A stretch of 64,000 bases of DNA from Deltaproteobacteria bacterium (GCA_012517315.1 JAAYVE010000008.1:1-64000), one strand, 5' to 3'; shown: positions 19,721-28,964, counted from the first letter of the stretch. Notes: generated from the letters alone by a model not told the origin. Made by a program: numbers and translations.

Positions 19721-20602
19721 CTACGCCAAAAGGGACGAAGCTTCGGGATCGTGGGCCCGGAAATTGGCCCTTGCACGGTCGATACTCGTGGTCGCGTAGC
19801 AGTACACACACCCTGCGGGGCACGAATCGTACATGCCGATGTCCTTGCTCACCGCACAGCCACAGCTCCTGCGCTGGCAAGGATCCTTTCCCCCTCTCAG
19901 GTCGAGTCCGAACACCCGTGAAATGAGTTCGTCGTCGACGCATTTTCCCGGCTTCAGGCCGTAGCGCTGCAAGTCCCGTTCATCAGCACAGCTGCGCGGC
20001 TCCATTCCGTTTTCCCGTGCGGTCTCCACGAGGGATCGCACAAGATCGCCGGCTCTTTCCTCATCCCAGGGGAGCAGCCGGATTCCTTCCCCGGCCAATT
20101 CTTCCAATCGCCTTCGGGCCTTGCGGTAGAGGTGAGCGAAACTCACTACCGACCGCGTGGTGGCACCCCGCAATTCCCCGGCGATGTGCCGGAAGGTTTT
20201 CTCGTGGAAGTCGTAATCCGTTACGCTGCTGAGAAAAATGGGATCATAGCGCCAGACGGTCCGCTCCCGCCCGATCCTCTCCGAGAGTTCCCGGAAATTC
20301 CTGGCGGCCGCAGCCATGGGGCGCGCTCCCGGATCGATCCGCCAGGGATTCCCCATCAGGGTGTAGAGGAAGTAGAAGCGGTAGCCCCTCTCCTCCAGTT
20401 CCGATAAGTGGGGCATGAGGGGGCCTGGGTTGCGGGTCCAGAAGACGATGACATCCACGTCTTCCGGTTTGAGGGAGACACGGGAGACCTGGGTAGGGTT
20501 GAAGGGGTTGGGAACCAGGCAGTGGCCGGCCCTGATGCGGTTCATGAACCACCGGGAATAGAAGGCGGGGATGTCCGTTCGTCGACTCGCGCTGATGATC
20601 AC
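19721..20602 (-). CDS. DUF1848 family protein
   Basis: 293 residues with the DUF1848 start IISASRRTDIPAFYS, the WTRNP block and a C-terminal cysteine cluster (CQRRSCGC, then DIGMYDSCPAGCVYCYA) that could bind an Fe-S cluster in the style of radical-SAM proteins, although the order is inverted (cysteines at the C-terminus). Function is unknown. Start is GTG 20602, which directly abuts the TAG stop of the upstream YdjM-like gene; GGAGAAGG lies about 10 bases upstream. Tight spacing suggests co-translation. Confidence 0.88.
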   Translation of the reverse strand: MIISASRRTDIPAFYSRWFMNRIRAGHCLVPNPFNPTQVSRVSLKPEDVDVIVFWTRNPGPLMPHLSELEERGYRFYFLYTLMGNPWRIDPGARPMAAAARNFRELSERIGRERTVWRYDPIFLSSVTDYDFHEKTFRHIAGELRGATTRSVVSFAHLYRKARRRLEELAGEGIRLLPWDEERAGDLVRSLVETARENGMEPRSCADERDLQRYGLKPGKCVDDELISRVFGLDLRGGKDPCQRRSCGCAVSKDIGMYDSCPAGCVYCYATTSIDRARANFRAHDPEASSLLA

Positions 20603-21160
20603 CTACGGAAACCTTCTCCACTTTCTCCGTGCCGCCCTGGTCATTGCGGAAAGGAGCAGCAGGCAAGCCGAAGGAAGCCAGACCCAGAAAAGCTCGCTTT
20701 GCATGACCAGCCAGCCCCGTCTGCTGAATAACCCTTGTATGCCGATGGGGGACACCTCGATGGGGGTCCATGGAAGGAAATATCGTTGGTTGTCGAAGGG
20801 TGCCAACAGGGCGATTCCAAGCCCTCCATCGGTCAGGGCATCCAACACTCCATGGCTGGCGGTGATGAAAAAGAAAAAAACCCAATGAAACAGGTCCCGC
20901 CGCGTGAACCCGTCCTCTCTCCTCAGGAGGGAGACGGCTGCGGCCCCCGCCAGGAGGAACGCAAAGGAGAGAGAATGAGAAAAACCTCTATGACCCAGCA
21001 CGTGTCGATACGGGATGCCCACGAGGAAAGCAAGAACATCGGCATCGGGAAGCATGGAGCAGATCGCTGCGGTCGCGCAAAAACGGGTTGGAGCGTTTGC
21101 CGGTGCAACCGCCTTCGCAGCACAGACGGCGATCAAGGCATGTGTGATGGTCGTCGGCAC
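20603..21160 (-). CDS. YdjM-like metal-dependent hydrolase, inner membrane
   Basis: 185-residue DUF457/YdjM family membrane protein. It starts PTTITHALIAVCAAKA, with the conserved THA and later GHRGFSHSLSFAFLL (family H-R-G-x-S-H-S metal motif) and four or so hydrophobic segments. E. coli YdjM is LexA-regulated, but no LexA site was identified here. GTG 21160 is chosen as start because GGGAGGTGAAGGA directly precedes it; the ATG further upstream has no such site. Stop touches the DUF1848 start. Confidence 0.85.
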   Translation of the reverse strand: MPTTITHALIAVCAAKAVAPANAPTRFCATAAICSMLPDADVLAFLVGIPYRHVLGHRGFSHSLSFAFLLAGAAAVSLLRREDGFTRRDLFHWVFFFFITASHGVLDALTDGGLGIALLAPFDNQRYFLPWTPIEVSPIGIQGLFSRRGWLVMQSELFWVWLPSACLLLLSAMTRAARRKWRRFP

Positions 21161-21253
21161 TCCTTCACCTCCCCCTGAGGATGCAGGCAAGCCTTCCTGT
21201 GGAACGGATTCCCTTACATACGGCGCTTCTCCTGGGCCCCTTCCGGAGAACTC

Positions 21254-21346
21254 TCACCGCCTGCGTTTGTTACGGAGCCGGACTCCGATGGAAAGCCCGA
21301 TGATGATGGACCCGAAAAGCACCACGACAATCGTCACAACTTCCAC
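21254..21346 (-). CDS. Predicted 30-residue single-helix membrane protein
   Basis: GTG 21346 with AGGAGG 5-6 bases upstream opens a 31-codon frame: a short acidic N-terminus (MEVVTIVVVL), one membrane helix of about 20 residues, then the strongly basic end RLRNKRRR, followed by TGA at 21254. The helix followed by a positive tail predicts N-out/C-in. It lies alone between the CHAT gene and the YdjM-like gene, all on the minus strand. No family assignment; a chance frame is possible, but the ribosome site and residue pattern favour a real gene. Confidence 0.5.
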   Translation of the reverse strand: MEVVTIVVVLFGSIIIGLSIGVRLRNKRRR

Positions 21347-21487
21347 GATCCCCTCCTGCGTTTACCGTTCATGAGCGTGACCGCATAAAAACGCTCAACC
21401 CACCGCAGAACCGGCCCCATTCCATGGCCCACACCCCCTTATCTCAACCTTCCCTCCCTGAGGGAGAGGCGGTTCCGGCACGTTCCT

Positions 21488-24400
21488 CTAGCGCCTCACC
21501 TTTACCACGAAACCCGGGCTGCCGTAATGCACGTAATCGGCCCAGTCCACCGATTTGAGCTGCAGGACGCGCCTTCGCCCTTCCTGGAGCGCGTCCCCCA
21601 CGGAACTGCCGTTGACAAGGCCCTTGTAAAAGACCTGGGCAAACTGTTCGGCGGCGGTATCCCCCACAGGCCAGTAGGTTCCCACGTAATTGCCCACCCC
21701 TGCCCTCAGAAAAGCCTCGGCCAGGCCCACGTTGCGCTCCAGCCTCTGAGCGGTGGGTTCCCCGGCCGCCTCGCCGCCGATCGCATCAGCCCCCCGGACC
21801 CGCCCTGCTTCACAGGCGTTGAAGAAGACCAGAGCCGGAAGCTTCTCCAGGTGCACCAGGTCCCTCCCCGAAAGGACCTGCCGCCCGTGGCACAGAATCC
21901 CGCTGCGGGACCTCCTGACAGGGTCGAAAAACGCGTGTCCCGCGTAATGAATCACGTCGTAGTCCCCCGATCGAAAGCGGGCCCGCACGGCACTCCAAGT
22001 GGCTTCTACCCCGCGGAGTTCGTCCACCAGGAAGGCTGGGTCCCCACTCAGGAGCCCCTTGATCCGGTCCCCTTCCTTTTCGGCCCCCGGCAGGTCTCCC
22101 GTGGGATTGACGATGAGGAGCACCCGGAGGCGATCGGCAAGGCGGCGCTCCTCCAGCCACCCGGCCACGGAAAGGTCCTCGGCTTCGTACTTGCGGCTCA
22201 AACCCGCCGATGCAGCGGGTTGCCACCGGTCGATGCACAGGGTTTCCCATGGGATCCGCGAGGCCCGGGCATCGTGGATGACCACCAGATGCCGCTCCTG
22301 CATATTGGACAAGACCTTCCGCACCAACTGGGGCAGAACCAGGTCAGCCAGTTTTCGCCCGAAGGCGTCCAATCCGGTGAAATCGAACGATTCCTTTTCG
22401 ATTTGCTCGAGGTGTGCGTTGAGTTCCCTGCCTTTGACGTCCACCACGTCGGTGATGACCGTGGCCCTGCTCCCCGCGGTCAGGACGGAAGCGCGGAGGG
22501 CGAAATCGGCGTCGATGGCGGGGTTCGTCTCCTGGTCTCGCGTGTCCTCCATATCCCGCACCATGAGGTAGACGGGATCCTCGGGAAGACGGGGTGCCCT
22601 GCCGGGGAACACGGCAACCGGGGCAGGCATGGGGGGAAGCTCCCGCATCTCCACTGTCACCTCTAGGTCGTCGAACAGGGCAGTGGTCGTCAACCGCAGC
22701 AGTTCTGCGTGCATCTGGGCGAACCGCTCCGAGTCCAGTTCGCAGAGGGTGATGGAGCGCAGGCGGTTTTCCCGGTCCCCTTCCTGGAGACCTCGAAGGA
22801 ATCCCTGGAGCAGATTGGCCAGCACCACCCCCACCGGCATGCCGCTGCCTGTGCTGAGAAGAACGGTGGCGAACTCGTCCACCCTGGTCCGCGCAAGGGC
22901 CCGGGCTGTGTTCTCCGCCACGATTCTCAGGACCTCCTCGTTGAAGTCATCGTAGCTCCCCAAACCGCAAAACACGACCATGTCCGCTCCCATGCGGTAG
23001 CGGTTGGCGGGCATGATGAAAACCTCACCCACGTTGCCCCCGATCATGCGACGTTCCACGAAGTCCGTGACGACTCCCCCCAGTTGTTCGTCGATGGCCC
23101 TGGCCGCCCCGGAGGGAGCGACACCGCGAAACAATCCCAGCACGACGGCCCGTGTGTCCGCCTGTGTGACACTGCCGTGAGCCATCTGCAGGTCGAGGCG
23201 GCGCTGCCGCTTTCGGCCGACGACGATGGGTTCTCCCGTTACCTTGGCGAACTCCACAGCCGGCGCGGGAGGGACCGTTTCCCGGGCCCGGGCGGGGGGG
23301 GCCGCGAATTCACTCAGAATTTCCCGCACTTCGCGGGGGCTCACTTCGGCGCCCCGACGCCCCCCGAAGGGCACCTGCGGCAAGTCGTCGGGCCGCAATT
23401 CCCGAAGGGCCCCACGCCGGCCGCGAGTCCACGCGTCGGGAAGCACATCCGTCCGCCCCCTTTCCACCAAGTCGATGACCGCCCGAGCCACATCCCCGTT
23501 GTTGGGCAGGCTTCCGTGCTCCTCTTCCACGAAATAGGTCGTGACCCCTTCCAACTGGGCGAAGGCAAGGGGCACTGTCCCGTCCCCCTCGTTTGAGGTC
23601 GCGTAGACGAACGCTTCACCCTCTTTCCTCACGCTCACCACGGTTTCCTGGTTGACCCCGGCGATGAGAGCAAGACGGTCGTCCGGAGGGGCCAGGGAAT
23701 GGTGCATCCCGGGGGCGTCGGCCAGGAGGGCGTCGCGCGGACCCATGCCCGTTGCAGGCCAGTTGGCCGCGCTGTAAAGGTCCACTCCGGAGAATTTGTC
23801 CCGGGCCGGGAGCATCTGGTAGAGGCCGGGGAAGGTGTTGAAAATGAGGTTGACCAGTTCTTCCCGGCTGTTGGCCAGATCCACGGCGGCAACTTTGCGC
23901 ACCATGGAGTGCGTCCCCGAAAGGGCCTGGACCGGGGAAAAGGACCCGAAGTTGGGGGTGCCCAGCATGATGAGGCGACGCACCCTGGACGCTTCCCCCG
24001 TGTCCTTCAGATGCTTCAGGGCCGCCCGCGAAACAAGCCCTCCCATACTGTGAGAGACAAGGGTGAGGTCCTCGCGACCCGAATCCCTTCCCGTTTCCTT
24101 CCTGATTCGGGCGGCCAGTTCCGCCCCCGTTTCCGGAATCCCTTTGCGCCAGTCGAAGGGATGGAAGTCGGCGTCGAAACCCGCCTGTTTGAGGCGCAGC
24201 TTGAGCTTAAGGTAAGCGAGGAGAATCACGCCCACCGGCTGGACGTCCTTACGGCCGTCCACCAAGGAAAGCTCCCGAAGACGACCGACGACGATGTCCA
24301 CGGGATCGATCCAGATGGTGTCGTCGAAAAGAAACCGGGGTCTCCCCAGCTTGGAACCCATGATTCCCGGCAGGATCAGGACCCGCGGTCCTCCCCGAGT

Positions 24401-24649
24401 CCTGGCGGTTTGGGCCCGGGTGGCCAGGAAGCGCAGGTCCTCGTAGGCCTCCTCGCCGAAATACGTCTCCAGGAGGTCCCTGTGCTCCCCCGTGATGAGT
24501 GCCTCCTCCACCAGGTCGTCCCGGAGGGCATGACCGGTTCGCTTGTCCTCCGTCCGCATCTCGCGGGTATCTTGGGAAGCCCCCCCCGTCATGCCCCCGT
24601 TGCCCCTGCCCTCGCCGGAACCCTTCCGGCCGGTTTTCCTGACGGCCAT
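21488..24649 (-). CDS. LCAT-like hydrolase fused to macro/M17-N-like and CHAT protease domains
   Basis: 1053 residues, no signal peptide. Residues about 85-400 are an LCAT/PGAP1-like alpha/beta hydrolase: VLILPGIMGSKLG (oxyanion region), nucleophile in LVSHSMGGLVSRA (S201), aspartate in EGDGTVPL and histidine in EEEHGSLPNNGD, so the triad is complete. A middle part (about 480-660) with DLQMAHGSVTQADTRAVVLG and FIMPANRYRMGADMVVFCGL resembles the macro-like N-domain of M17 aminopeptidases. The C-terminus is a CHAT caspase-like protease: histidine in DVIHYAGHAFF (H905) and cysteine in VFFNACEAG (C946). Start 24649 has GGAGGAGGA just upstream. Family knowledge: CHAT proteases often act in stress or immune cascades. 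Target and trigger are unknown; the upstream GH13 gene is on the same strand 158 bases away. Confidence 0.85.
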   Translation of the reverse strand: MAVRKTGRKGSGEGRGNGGMTGGASQDTREMRTEDKRTGHALRDDLVEEALITGEHRDLLETYFGEEAYEDLRFLATRAQTARTRGGPRVLILPGIMGSKLGRPRFLFDDTIWIDPVDIVVGRLRELSLVDGRKDVQPVGVILLAYLKLKLRLKQAGFDADFHPFDWRKGIPETGAELAARIRKETGRDSGREDLTLVSHSMGGLVSRAALKHLKDTGEASRVRRLIMLGTPNFGSFSPVQALSGTHSMVRKVAAVDLANSREELVNLIFNTFPGLYQMLPARDKFSGVDLYSAANWPATGMGPRDALLADAPGMHHSLAPPDDRLALIAGVNQETVVSVRKEGEAFVYATSNEGDGTVPLAFAQLEGVTTYFVEEEHGSLPNNGDVARAVIDLVERGRTDVLPDAWTRGRRGALRELRPDDLPQVPFGGRRGAEVSPREVREILSEFAAPPARARETVPPAPAVEFAKVTGEPIVVGRKRQRRLDLQMAHGSVTQADTRAVVLGLFRGVAPSGAARAIDEQLGGVVTDFVERRMIGGNVGEVFIMPANRYRMGADMVVFCGLGSYDDFNEEVLRIVAENTARALARTRVDEFATVLLSTGSGMPVGVVLANLLQGFLRGLQEGDRENRLRSITLCELDSERFAQMHAELLRLTTTALFDDLEVTVEMRELPPMPAPVAVFPGRAPRLPEDPVYLMVRDMEDTRDQETNPAIDADFALRASVLTAGSRATVITDVVDVKGRELNAHLEQIEKESFDFTGLDAFGRKLADLVLPQLVRKVLSNMQERHLVVIHDARASRIPWETLCIDRWQPAASAGLSRKYEAEDLSVAGWLEERRLADRLRVLLIVNPTGDLPGAEKEGDRIKGLLSGDPAFLVDELRGVEATWSAVRARFRSGDYDVIHYAGHAFFDPVRRSRSGILCHGRQVLSGRDLVHLEKLPALVFFNACEAGRVRGADAIGGEAAGEPTAQRLERNVGLAEAFLRAGVGNYVGTYWPVGDTAAEQFAQVFYKGLVNGSSVGDALQEGRRRVLQLKSVDWADYVHYGSPGFVVKVRR

Positions 24650-24807
24650 GGCTTGTCCTCCTCCACCCATCGGTGTCCAAAAGGTCCAATTCCCTCACGC
24701 CGATCCTGCTGCCGCAAGACCTTTCCCTGTATCCCGCCGGACCAGCTGCGCCATCCCCTCGCATCTCCCGTTTCGAGAGATGAAGACACTCCATTCCACG
24801 GAAAAAC

Positions 24808-26775
24808 TCATGGGTGGTTGACGACCACCAGCACTTCCGAGGGCTGCACATGGCGCACCTCGACGAATGCCGTGCCGTCGGCCTTCCTTTGGACGGGCAA
24901 GGTCGCACCCATGGGGTGAGGAACACCGTCAGCCCCGGTGACCGCCTGAAGGGTGTTGCACACGACGGTGACCACGCTCCCCGGTGGGTTCAGCCGGGCG
25001 TCCACCACCACATCGGCCCCACGCTCCTCCGTCCCGTGAGCGTTCACTATACACAACGCCTCCTCGTCATCCAGGATGCGTGACCAGGCGACAATTTCCC
25101 CGGGGCCGTGGACGGCGAACTCACGGCCCAGAAAGGCGGTGGGCCGAAGATACTGGCGCCCCAGCCGAAGACTCCCGTATCGTCTCCGGACGGCGTTCAG
25201 CGCGGCCATGCCCAAATAGGTCGGGAAATCCCCGTCAAAGCAGTGGGCGCCAGCCGTCCCGAAAGGGCCGAACCCCGGCTCGTCCGGGTCCAGCCCACCG
25301 GGGTGCGGAAGCAACCCCGCACGTCCCTCCCGCCGGGGGTGCTCCGGCCCGAACATCGCTTCCCGCAAATAGCGGTCCGACCCCTTCCAGCCCGGCAGAT
25401 AATGCCGCTCGGAGGCTTCCGGCCCACCCAGCGCCTGCTCCGACCCATAATAGATGCACGATATTCCCAAGGTGAACAACTGCAGCGCCGTTGCCGCCAC
25501 GATCTGCCGGACCGACGCCGCCTCGCTGGAAAAGCGGATCTTTTCCCCGAACACGTGATCGTGATCGTCCAGTATGGACACGTGGTGCTTCCCCACGTTC
25601 CGGTGAGAACCCATCACAGCCCTGCCCGGGTCGAAGCCGTCGAAATAGGCCGCGGGGTGAACCAGTCCCTTGGCCACCCCGCTCAGGGCAAGGCGCATCT
25701 CCCCAATATCCAGGGCCGCGTTGAGGTTTGCACCCAGCACGTCCAGGTAGCGGTCCTGATGGGTGTCCCCCCCGGCCACTTCCCCCACCAGGAAGAAGTC
25801 GTGCTTCCCCAGCCGCGCCGCGAACTCCTTCACGGCCCCGCAGAAGTTCCTCCCCTGTTCGAAGGAGACGTGCTTGAGCGTGTCGATGCGGAACCCGTCA
25901 CAATCGGTGAGAGCGATCCAGTACTGGTAGCAGCGGGCGAGAAGGTTCAGCGTCCCGGGGTCCCGTTCCCCTTCCCCCGGCGGATCGAAATTGAAATCCC
26001 GCAGGTCCAGGAAATCGGAACGCTTGTGTTCCGCCCAGGGGTCCTCCAGGGGCCCCGCGCCCAGGCTGCCGCTGCCGGCCCGCGTGTAACACCCCGGGAC
26101 CTGGAACTCCGCCGGCCACACCCCGTCTTCGCCACCCCGGATGACTTCCAGGGCTTCGTCGTCCTTCCCGCGCCAGCGTATGGACGGGTAGTGCCCCGGC
26201 CACGGAAGAAAACCCGGCTGTCGTTGACGCTGACCGTCGACGAGGTAGTCGAAGTTGGAACCCGAGTGGTTGAAAATCACGTCGAGGATGACCCGGAGTC
26301 CCTTCGTATGGGCTGCGGCCACCAACTCCACCAGATCCCGTCGGGTGCCGAACCGTGGGTCCACATCGAGGAAATCCTGGATCCCGTAACCGTGATATGT
26401 GTTCAGGTGTCCCCGCTGCTTGAAGAGGGGGCCCACCCAGAGGGCGGTGACCCCAAGGTCCCTCAGGTAATCGAGCTTGGATGCAATGCCCCGGATGGTG
26501 CCGCCTTGCCAACGGGCCCCACCCGACCAGGCCCAGCGGTCCCAGCGCCACTGGGTTGCGCCGGCCGGCGCCGGTCGATGGGACTCCAGGTTCCGACGGT
26601 CCAGGAGTGGACGGCTTCCTTCGCCTCCGTCGCTAAACCGGTCCGGCAGGAGAAAATAGAGGACCTCGTTGCGCCAGTCCCCCGGCGAAACATGGTATTC
26701 CCCATCCACCGCCCGGGGCACGCCTTGAAGCCTTTCCGGCCGCTCCACGCTCAACATCTGTTCCGCAAACCGCAT
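24808..26775 (-). CDS. Alpha-amylase family (GH13) glycoside hydrolase
   Basis: 655 residues without a signal peptide, so probably cytoplasmic. The GH13 regions are in order: DVIFNH (region I, about 165-170), GFRIDTLKHV with nucleophile D298, FLVGEVAGG with acid/base E332, and SILDDHDH with D406. These support an active alpha-glucan hydrolase or transglycosidase, perhaps on glycogen or trehalose-type substrates; the exact specificity is open. ATG 26775 has AAAGGAG at an ideal distance. It precedes the LCAT/CHAT gene on the same strand. Confidence 0.92.
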   Translation of the reverse strand: MRFAEQMLSVERPERLQGVPRAVDGEYHVSPGDWRNEVLYFLLPDRFSDGGEGSRPLLDRRNLESHRPAPAGATQWRWDRWAWSGGARWQGGTIRGIASKLDYLRDLGVTALWVGPLFKQRGHLNTYHGYGIQDFLDVDPRFGTRRDLVELVAAAHTKGLRVILDVIFNHSGSNFDYLVDGQRQRQPGFLPWPGHYPSIRWRGKDDEALEVIRGGEDGVWPAEFQVPGCYTRAGSGSLGAGPLEDPWAEHKRSDFLDLRDFNFDPPGEGERDPGTLNLLARCYQYWIALTDCDGFRIDTLKHVSFEQGRNFCGAVKEFAARLGKHDFFLVGEVAGGDTHQDRYLDVLGANLNAALDIGEMRLALSGVAKGLVHPAAYFDGFDPGRAVMGSHRNVGKHHVSILDDHDHVFGEKIRFSSEAASVRQIVAATALQLFTLGISCIYYGSEQALGGPEASERHYLPGWKGSDRYLREAMFGPEHPRREGRAGLLPHPGGLDPDEPGFGPFGTAGAHCFDGDFPTYLGMAALNAVRRRYGSLRLGRQYLRPTAFLGREFAVHGPGEIVAWSRILDDEEALCIVNAHGTEERGADVVVDARLNPPGSVVTVVCNTLQAVTGADGVPHPMGATLPVQRKADGTAFVEVRHVQPSEVLVVVNHP

Positions 26776-27450
26776 GGGTCACTCCTTTCTATTCCTGTCC
26801 GTGCCCGGCCCTGCCGGGGGGGAACTGCAGAAGCACAGCGGCCTCTCCCGGCTGGAACGGCTGGATTTATTCCTCTTGTTGGGCTGGCTCCGGGCCTACT
26901 TCTCTCGGTTCTCGTCGGATCAAGTGCAAGAGGCGGTTGTTGGATGCCGTGGGGAACGAGCCCTCCGCCGCCGGACTCAGGTGAAGTCGTTGAACCGTCT
27001 CTTTCCTGCCGTCACCGGCGGTTGCATGTTCGTTGGCGCGTTCATGAAGGCGGTGCGGCCCGCGGAGGAGAGGGTGAGCAGGGAGCGTTCTCCATATGCG
27101 GAAATGACGGCTGCGGGCGAACGTTGGGATGCATTGGGCAGCCGGTGCCTCTGGGAATACATTATGAGGTTTTTCCCTGTGCCGTGCAACAATGAACTGT
27201 TCCGCCCGACCCCTTTGGCATCGGGAGTTCACGCGGCGGAGACGCCGGATAGGAGGGGATGGATGCAATCCAGGAGAGAGTGGGGAGGGGAATGGGTCCA
27301 TCGCCCCCTTGTTCCCGCATGGGACCTCCCCCCGTATCGGGCCGTCCCATGTGAAAAGCTTCTTGACATGACCACTACTTTCACCTAATATTCACCCCAT
27401 CAGGGGGCAGTCACCCACGGGAAGAAAAGGACAGACACGGGAGGTGAAAA
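26776..27450. other. Gene-free divergent region of 675 bases
   Basis: Between the GH13 start (minus) and the unknown 27451 gene (plus). Several open frames exist on both strands, but none has a ribosome site or recognisable residues. Its right end holds the promoter at 27363. Confidence 0.45.
27363..27391 (+). promoter_or_regulatory. Near-consensus sigma70 promoter with TTCACC direct repeat
   Basis: TTGACA (27363-27368), 17-base spacer, TAATAT (27386-27391). The hexamer TTCACC occurs at 27380-27385 and again at 27391-27396, 11 bases apart and flanking the -10 box, an arrangement that suggests a regulator binding one helical face. It drives the 27451 gene and possibly lexA. Confidence 0.75.
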
Positions 27451-28119
27451 ATGTCCATCGATCTCTACACATTGAGAAAAAGGGCGGTGATAGTGTTCCA
27501 TGACGACGGCGGCCGGGAGAGTGTCCGCATCCTCCAGTTGGCCGTGAGGCAGGCCCTCTCCCAGGACGCCGGGCCCATGTTGGACGCGGCTCTCAAACAC
27601 GCCACAGGGGAATGGTGGGATCGGCAGGATCTCGCCGGTTTGGTGGTGCAGGTGGGGGCGGATGGGACACCCAGGCCGGGTTCTCCCCTTTACCGGTGGA
27701 ATTTTCACAAGAGGCCCTTCTGCTTCGACCATGAACTGCCCCAGCCAATGGGATATCTCGGGGAAAGGGAGTCCTGCGGGTTTCTCTTCCGCACGGTAAA
27801 GGAACAGAAGCGGCTGAAGGACCTGGAGACGGCGAAGCATATAGACAACAGAACCGTCAGGGTTTACAAAGATTTCTGGAAGGGGGAACTATTCGAGTCG
27901 GGGGAGGAGTTCCTGAGGTATCGGGGCCTGCGGCGGGAAATGGAGTCCGCCCGGAACGGATCGGGCGAAGGCCCGGCATCGGTGGTTTCCGGGCGCGTGA
28001 GCAAGATCCTGTCCCTCATTCGTCTCATCGAGAGGAAGGGAGAGCGGGCGTCCGCCGCCGACCTGCATTTTCTCTGCCGTCTGAAGGACAAGGCCTTTGA
28101 GTTGGGCCAGCGTCCGTGA
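27451..28119 (+). CDS. Hypothetical protein, possibly co-transcribed with lexA
   Basis: 222 residues, soluble, charged. Start ATG 27451 with GGGAGGTG directly before it and a strong promoter upstream, so it is a real gene. No motif I can name: the N-terminus is LYTLRKRAVIVFHDDGG, the middle has RWNFHKRPFCFDHELPQPMG, and the C-terminal third is helical and basic (about residues 180-220). lexA follows after 78 bases on the same strand. Position suggests a role connected with DNA damage or with the same regulator, but nothing in the sequence proves it. Confidence 0.75.
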   Translation: MSIDLYTLRKRAVIVFHDDGGRESVRILQLAVRQALSQDAGPMLDAALKHATGEWWDRQDLAGLVVQVGADGTPRPGSPLYRWNFHKRPFCFDHELPQPMGYLGERESCGFLFRTVKEQKRLKDLETAKHIDNRTVRVYKDFWKGELFESGEEFLRYRGLRREMESARNGSGEGPASVVSGRVSKILSLIRLIERKGERASAADLHFLCRLKDKAFELGQRP

Positions 28120-28197
28120 TGGTATCGGAACCTGCCCCAAGGAACCCGAGCCTGCCGTCACGGAGGACGGCCGAACCTGCATCGGAAAGGAGCCTTC

Positions 28198-28818
28198 ATG
28201 GGACTCACGCCTGCCCAGGACCGGGTGTACCAGTTTGTCCGCAACTACATCCAGCAGCGCGGATATGCCCCATCCTACGAGGAGATCCGCACTCAGCTGG
28301 GCTTTCGATCCCTCAACGCCGTCTTCAAACACCTCAAGCAGATCGAGGAGCGGGGTTATCTCAGAATGCCCCTGAGCAACCGAAAGCGTTCCCTCGAACT
28401 GGTTCCGTTGCGCACCGGGTCCGCGGCGATCCCTTTTCTCGGCGTGGTGGCGGCCGGAACGCCCATCGAGGCCGTCGAGGTGCCGGAGTCGGTGGAGGTA
28501 CCGGAGAGTTTCCTGGGGGAAGGAGACAATTTCGCCTTGAAGGTGCGGGGGGATTCCATGATCGAGGAGGGAATCCGCGACGGGGACATCCTGATCGTGG
28601 CCAGGCAGCCCCGGGCGGAAAACGGGCAGACGGTGGTGGCCCTGGTGCGAGGGGAAGCCACCGTGAAAAACCTTTACCGGCGAGGCGACGGGATCGAATT
28701 GAGGCCCGCAAACAGTGAAATGGCTCCCATTCGGGCCGACGCACAGGACGTGGAGATTGTGGGAACCGTCGTCGGCCTGCTGCGCGATTACCGCCACAGA
28801 CTGTTTCGAAGGTTCTAG
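28198..28818 (+). CDS. lexA: LexA repressor
   Basis: 206 residues. N-terminal winged helix (about 1-70) and C-terminal S24 peptidase domain with the autocleavage bond A86-G87 in VVAAGTPIEA, nucleophile S120 in VRGDSMIEEG and general base K157 in GEATVKNLYR. So RecA-induced self-cleavage should work. The recognition helix (SLNAVFKHLKQIEERGYL) differs from E. coli (SPNAAEEHLK), so a non-E. coli operator is expected. ATG 28198 has AAAGGAG upstream. Probably in one transcript with the 27451 gene. Confidence 0.93.
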   Translation: MGLTPAQDRVYQFVRNYIQQRGYAPSYEEIRTQLGFRSLNAVFKHLKQIEERGYLRMPLSNRKRSLELVPLRTGSAAIPFLGVVAAGTPIEAVEVPESVEVPESFLGEGDNFALKVRGDSMIEEGIRDGDILIVARQPRAENGQTVVALVRGEATVKNLYRRGDGIELRPANSEMAPIRADAQDVEIVGTVVGLLRDYRHRLFRRF

Positions 28819-28847
28819 GGCTCCCTCGGCCTGCTTTCACAAGGTTC

Positions 28848-28870
28848 CCGCCCCTTGTCGGGAAGGGCGG
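28848..28870. terminator. GC-rich hairpin between convergent genes
   Basis: CCGCCCCTT pairs with AAGGGCGG (one bulged C, six-base loop) 30 bases after lexA, which converges with the molybdoenzyme gene. No clear T-run, so efficiency as intrinsic terminator is uncertain. Confidence 0.35.
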
Positions 28871-28964
28871 TCTCAAAGCGTTCTTTACCACGCAGGGCAT
28901 CCAAAGCCTCCTCCATGAAGGGGAAGCCCTTCGCGGGCGTCGGGACGGAACGGGCGCCGGCAGG

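Noticed and set aside
26774-27388. Frames in the gap between the GH13 gene and 27451
   Set aside because: No ribosome site, no motifs, low-complexity residues; region more likely regulatory.
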